Position numbers and translations under genes: made by a program. The notes beneath the pieces are model-generated. The model did no database searches, was not told the DNA's origin, and saw nothing but the letters and a program-made list of their open reading frames with translations. Source: Planktothrix paucivesiculata PCC 9631 (GTDB lineage Bacteria > Cyanobacteriota > Cyanobacteriia > Cyanobacteriales > Microcoleaceae). Taken from it: a stretch of DNA of 60,000 nucleotides. The stretch is from contig NZ_LR735008.1 in NCBI RefSeq assembly GCF_900009265.2, positions 1 through 60,000 of the forward strand, read 5' to 3'. Shown in pieces: positions 58,978-60,000 of the stretch; position 1 is the first letter of the stretch; each line of letters opens with the position of its first letter.

Positions 58978-59892
58978 CTATCTGATTTTTTCCAAAACCG
59001 ACTTTGTGGAAACAACATGGTGGTCTAAACCGAGTTGTTGGGGGTCAATCCCCAGGGCCAAAGCCACTAATTGGGGAAGATGGAGAACGGGTAAACCCAA
59101 GGGACGACCGATCACTTTTTCGACTTCCGGTTGACGAGAATCTAAATTTAGATGACACAGGGGACAGGGTGTTACCATACAATCTGCACCGTTGTCAATA
59201 GCATCCTGAATTTGTTTTCCAGCCATTTGAAAGGCCGATTCCGTCGCGTAACTTGATAGGGGCCAACCGCAACATTGGGTTCTGCCCCGATAATAGACGG
59301 GAGTTGCCCCCACAGCCCGAAATAGGTTTTCCATCGATTCCGGGCTGTGGGGGTCATCATAGGGCAAATGGGTTTGAGCCCGGAGGAGATAGCAGCCATA
59401 AAAGGCAGCACACTTTAAGCCGGAGAGTTTGCGACTGACTTGGCGTTCAATTTCAACCAAACCATAATCGGCAACTAAGGCCCACAGCAGGTGTTTAACT
59501 TCCGTTGTCCCTTGATAGGGTGAGCAGCCTTCTTTGCTCAGTAATCCATTCACCTTTTCAAGATAAGCCGGATCATTTTCCTGAAATTCTTTTAACCGTT
59601 CGTCAACATGACCAATTACCCCCTGACAGGTGCTGCAATGGGTTAATAAGGGTAAATTTAATTCTTCTGCTAAAGCAATATTCCGGGCATTGACCGTATC
59701 TTCCAACAGTCGGGAATCTTCTTTGAAGGTTCCTGAACCGCAGCAAGATGCCTTTTTCAGTTCAATGAGTTCAATGCCTAACGCTTCGGAAAGAACTTGC
59801 GTAGACTGATACAGTTCCCGACAAGCACCTTGGGCAACACAGCCCGGAAAATAGGCATATCTCAAGGATGGCATAGAAATTACCTTCTCCAC
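58978..59892 (-). CDS. HdrB-like CCG-domain (heterodisulfide reductase B / SdhC-type) protein
   Basis: A 304-residue protein with two CCG (cysteine-rich) domains, each of the Cx(n)CCGx(n)CxxC type. The first is around SCCGSGTFKED (about residue 50) with THCSTCQG (about 84-91). The second is around TQCCGWPLSS (about 207-216) with TPCPLCHLNLD (about 238-248). This layout belongs to the HdrB/SdhE/LutA superfamily, which binds unusual [4Fe-4S] clusters. Cyanobacterial members are annotated as CoB-CoM heterodisulfide reductase B-like, or as a succinate dehydrogenase membrane-anchor type, with no methanogenesis implied. The partner is not visible here. Confidence 0.85.
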   Translation of the reverse strand: MEKVISMPSLRYAYFPGCVAQGACRELYQSTQVLSEALGIELIELKKASCCGSGTFKEDSRLLEDTVNARNIALAEELNLPLLTHCSTCQGVIGHVDERLKEFQENDPAYLEKVNGLLSKEGCSPYQGTTEVKHLLWALVADYGLVEIERQVSRKLSGLKCAAFYGCYLLRAQTHLPYDDPHSPESMENLFRAVGATPVYYRGRTQCCGWPLSSYATESAFQMAGKQIQDAIDNGADCMVTPCPLCHLNLDSRQPEVEKVIGRPLGLPVLHLPQLVALALGIDPQQLGLDHHVVSTKSVLEKIR

Positions 59893-60000
59893 TAACGACA
59901 GGGGTGTTCTGAAGAACGCCCGTTATTTTTCATCATCTCTCCATCCTAGGGCGATCGGCAAAATTAAGAATTAAAAATTAAGGTTTTTTAAGGGTAAAAA

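Overview
The window comes from a cyanobacterial chromosome, most likely a filamentous Oscillatoriales-type organism such as Planktothrix; the genus is my inference. The evidence is psaC (photosystem I) and psbK (photosystem II), several families known mainly from cyanobacteria (DUF2854, stand-alone DUF1400, a DUF6930-like protein), a CrhR-like cold-inducible helicase, many HIP1 octamers (GCGATCGC), and heptameric short tandem repeats (STRR) in the spacers. Base composition is moderately AT-rich and even. I saw no rRNA, no convincing tRNA and no CRISPR array.

Layout. 1-14 kb holds small conserved genes, two decayed toxin-antitoxin loci (81-398 and 12949-13276), a cyclic-nucleotide-binding protein with a methylglyoxal-synthase-like C-terminal half, an Rpn-type nuclease, a glutathione S-transferase and psbK. 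It also holds a peptide/amide-ligase-like cluster (alpha-E protein plus circularly permuted ATP-grasp) beside a beta-lactamase-fold serine hydrolase and an NlpC/P60 peptidase, then a flippase-like membrane protein and NanE. 14-20 kb holds a large DNA methyltransferase with a nuclease-like C-terminus, rimO and the crhR-like helicase with its terminator. 20-27 kb is a signalling block on the minus strand: a response-regulator adenylate cyclase, a CheY-like regulator and a 1222-residue hybrid histidine kinase, followed by an AI-2E/PerM permease. 27-41 kb runs mostly on the plus strand: a tandem-duplicated glycosyltransferase, a His-rich COG0523 metallochaperone GTPase behind a promoter with a palindrome in its spacer, dtd, an Hsp70-like protein, an MCE/MlaD protein, two proteins of unknown function, a DUF1400 protein and an MscS-type channel.

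An intact IS701-family element (42079-43438) has perfect 18-bp ends and a TTAG target duplication. 43-54 kb carries YdcF, a two-domain class II PPK2, a translationally coupled PAP2 phosphatase/GT39 glycosyltransferase pair, a PAS-GAF diguanylate cyclase, leuB and a universal stress protein. The last 6 kb, on the minus strand, has a CPA2 antiporter with C-terminal stress-protein domains, glmS, psaC and an HdrB-like CCG-domain protein.

Themes. Second-messenger signalling is dense: a cAMP-type cyclase, a possible cNMP receptor, a GGDEF enzyme and two-component proteins. The spacers are rich in repeats: at least three heptamer families, two MITE-like elements with aggactta termini and a 28-bp palindrome. 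The strongest candidates for something undescribed are the cNMP-binding/MGS-like fusion, the methyltransferase-nuclease fusion, the duplicated glycosyltransferase with a degenerate first half, and the two toxin genes that each seem to keep both ends but have lost the middle.
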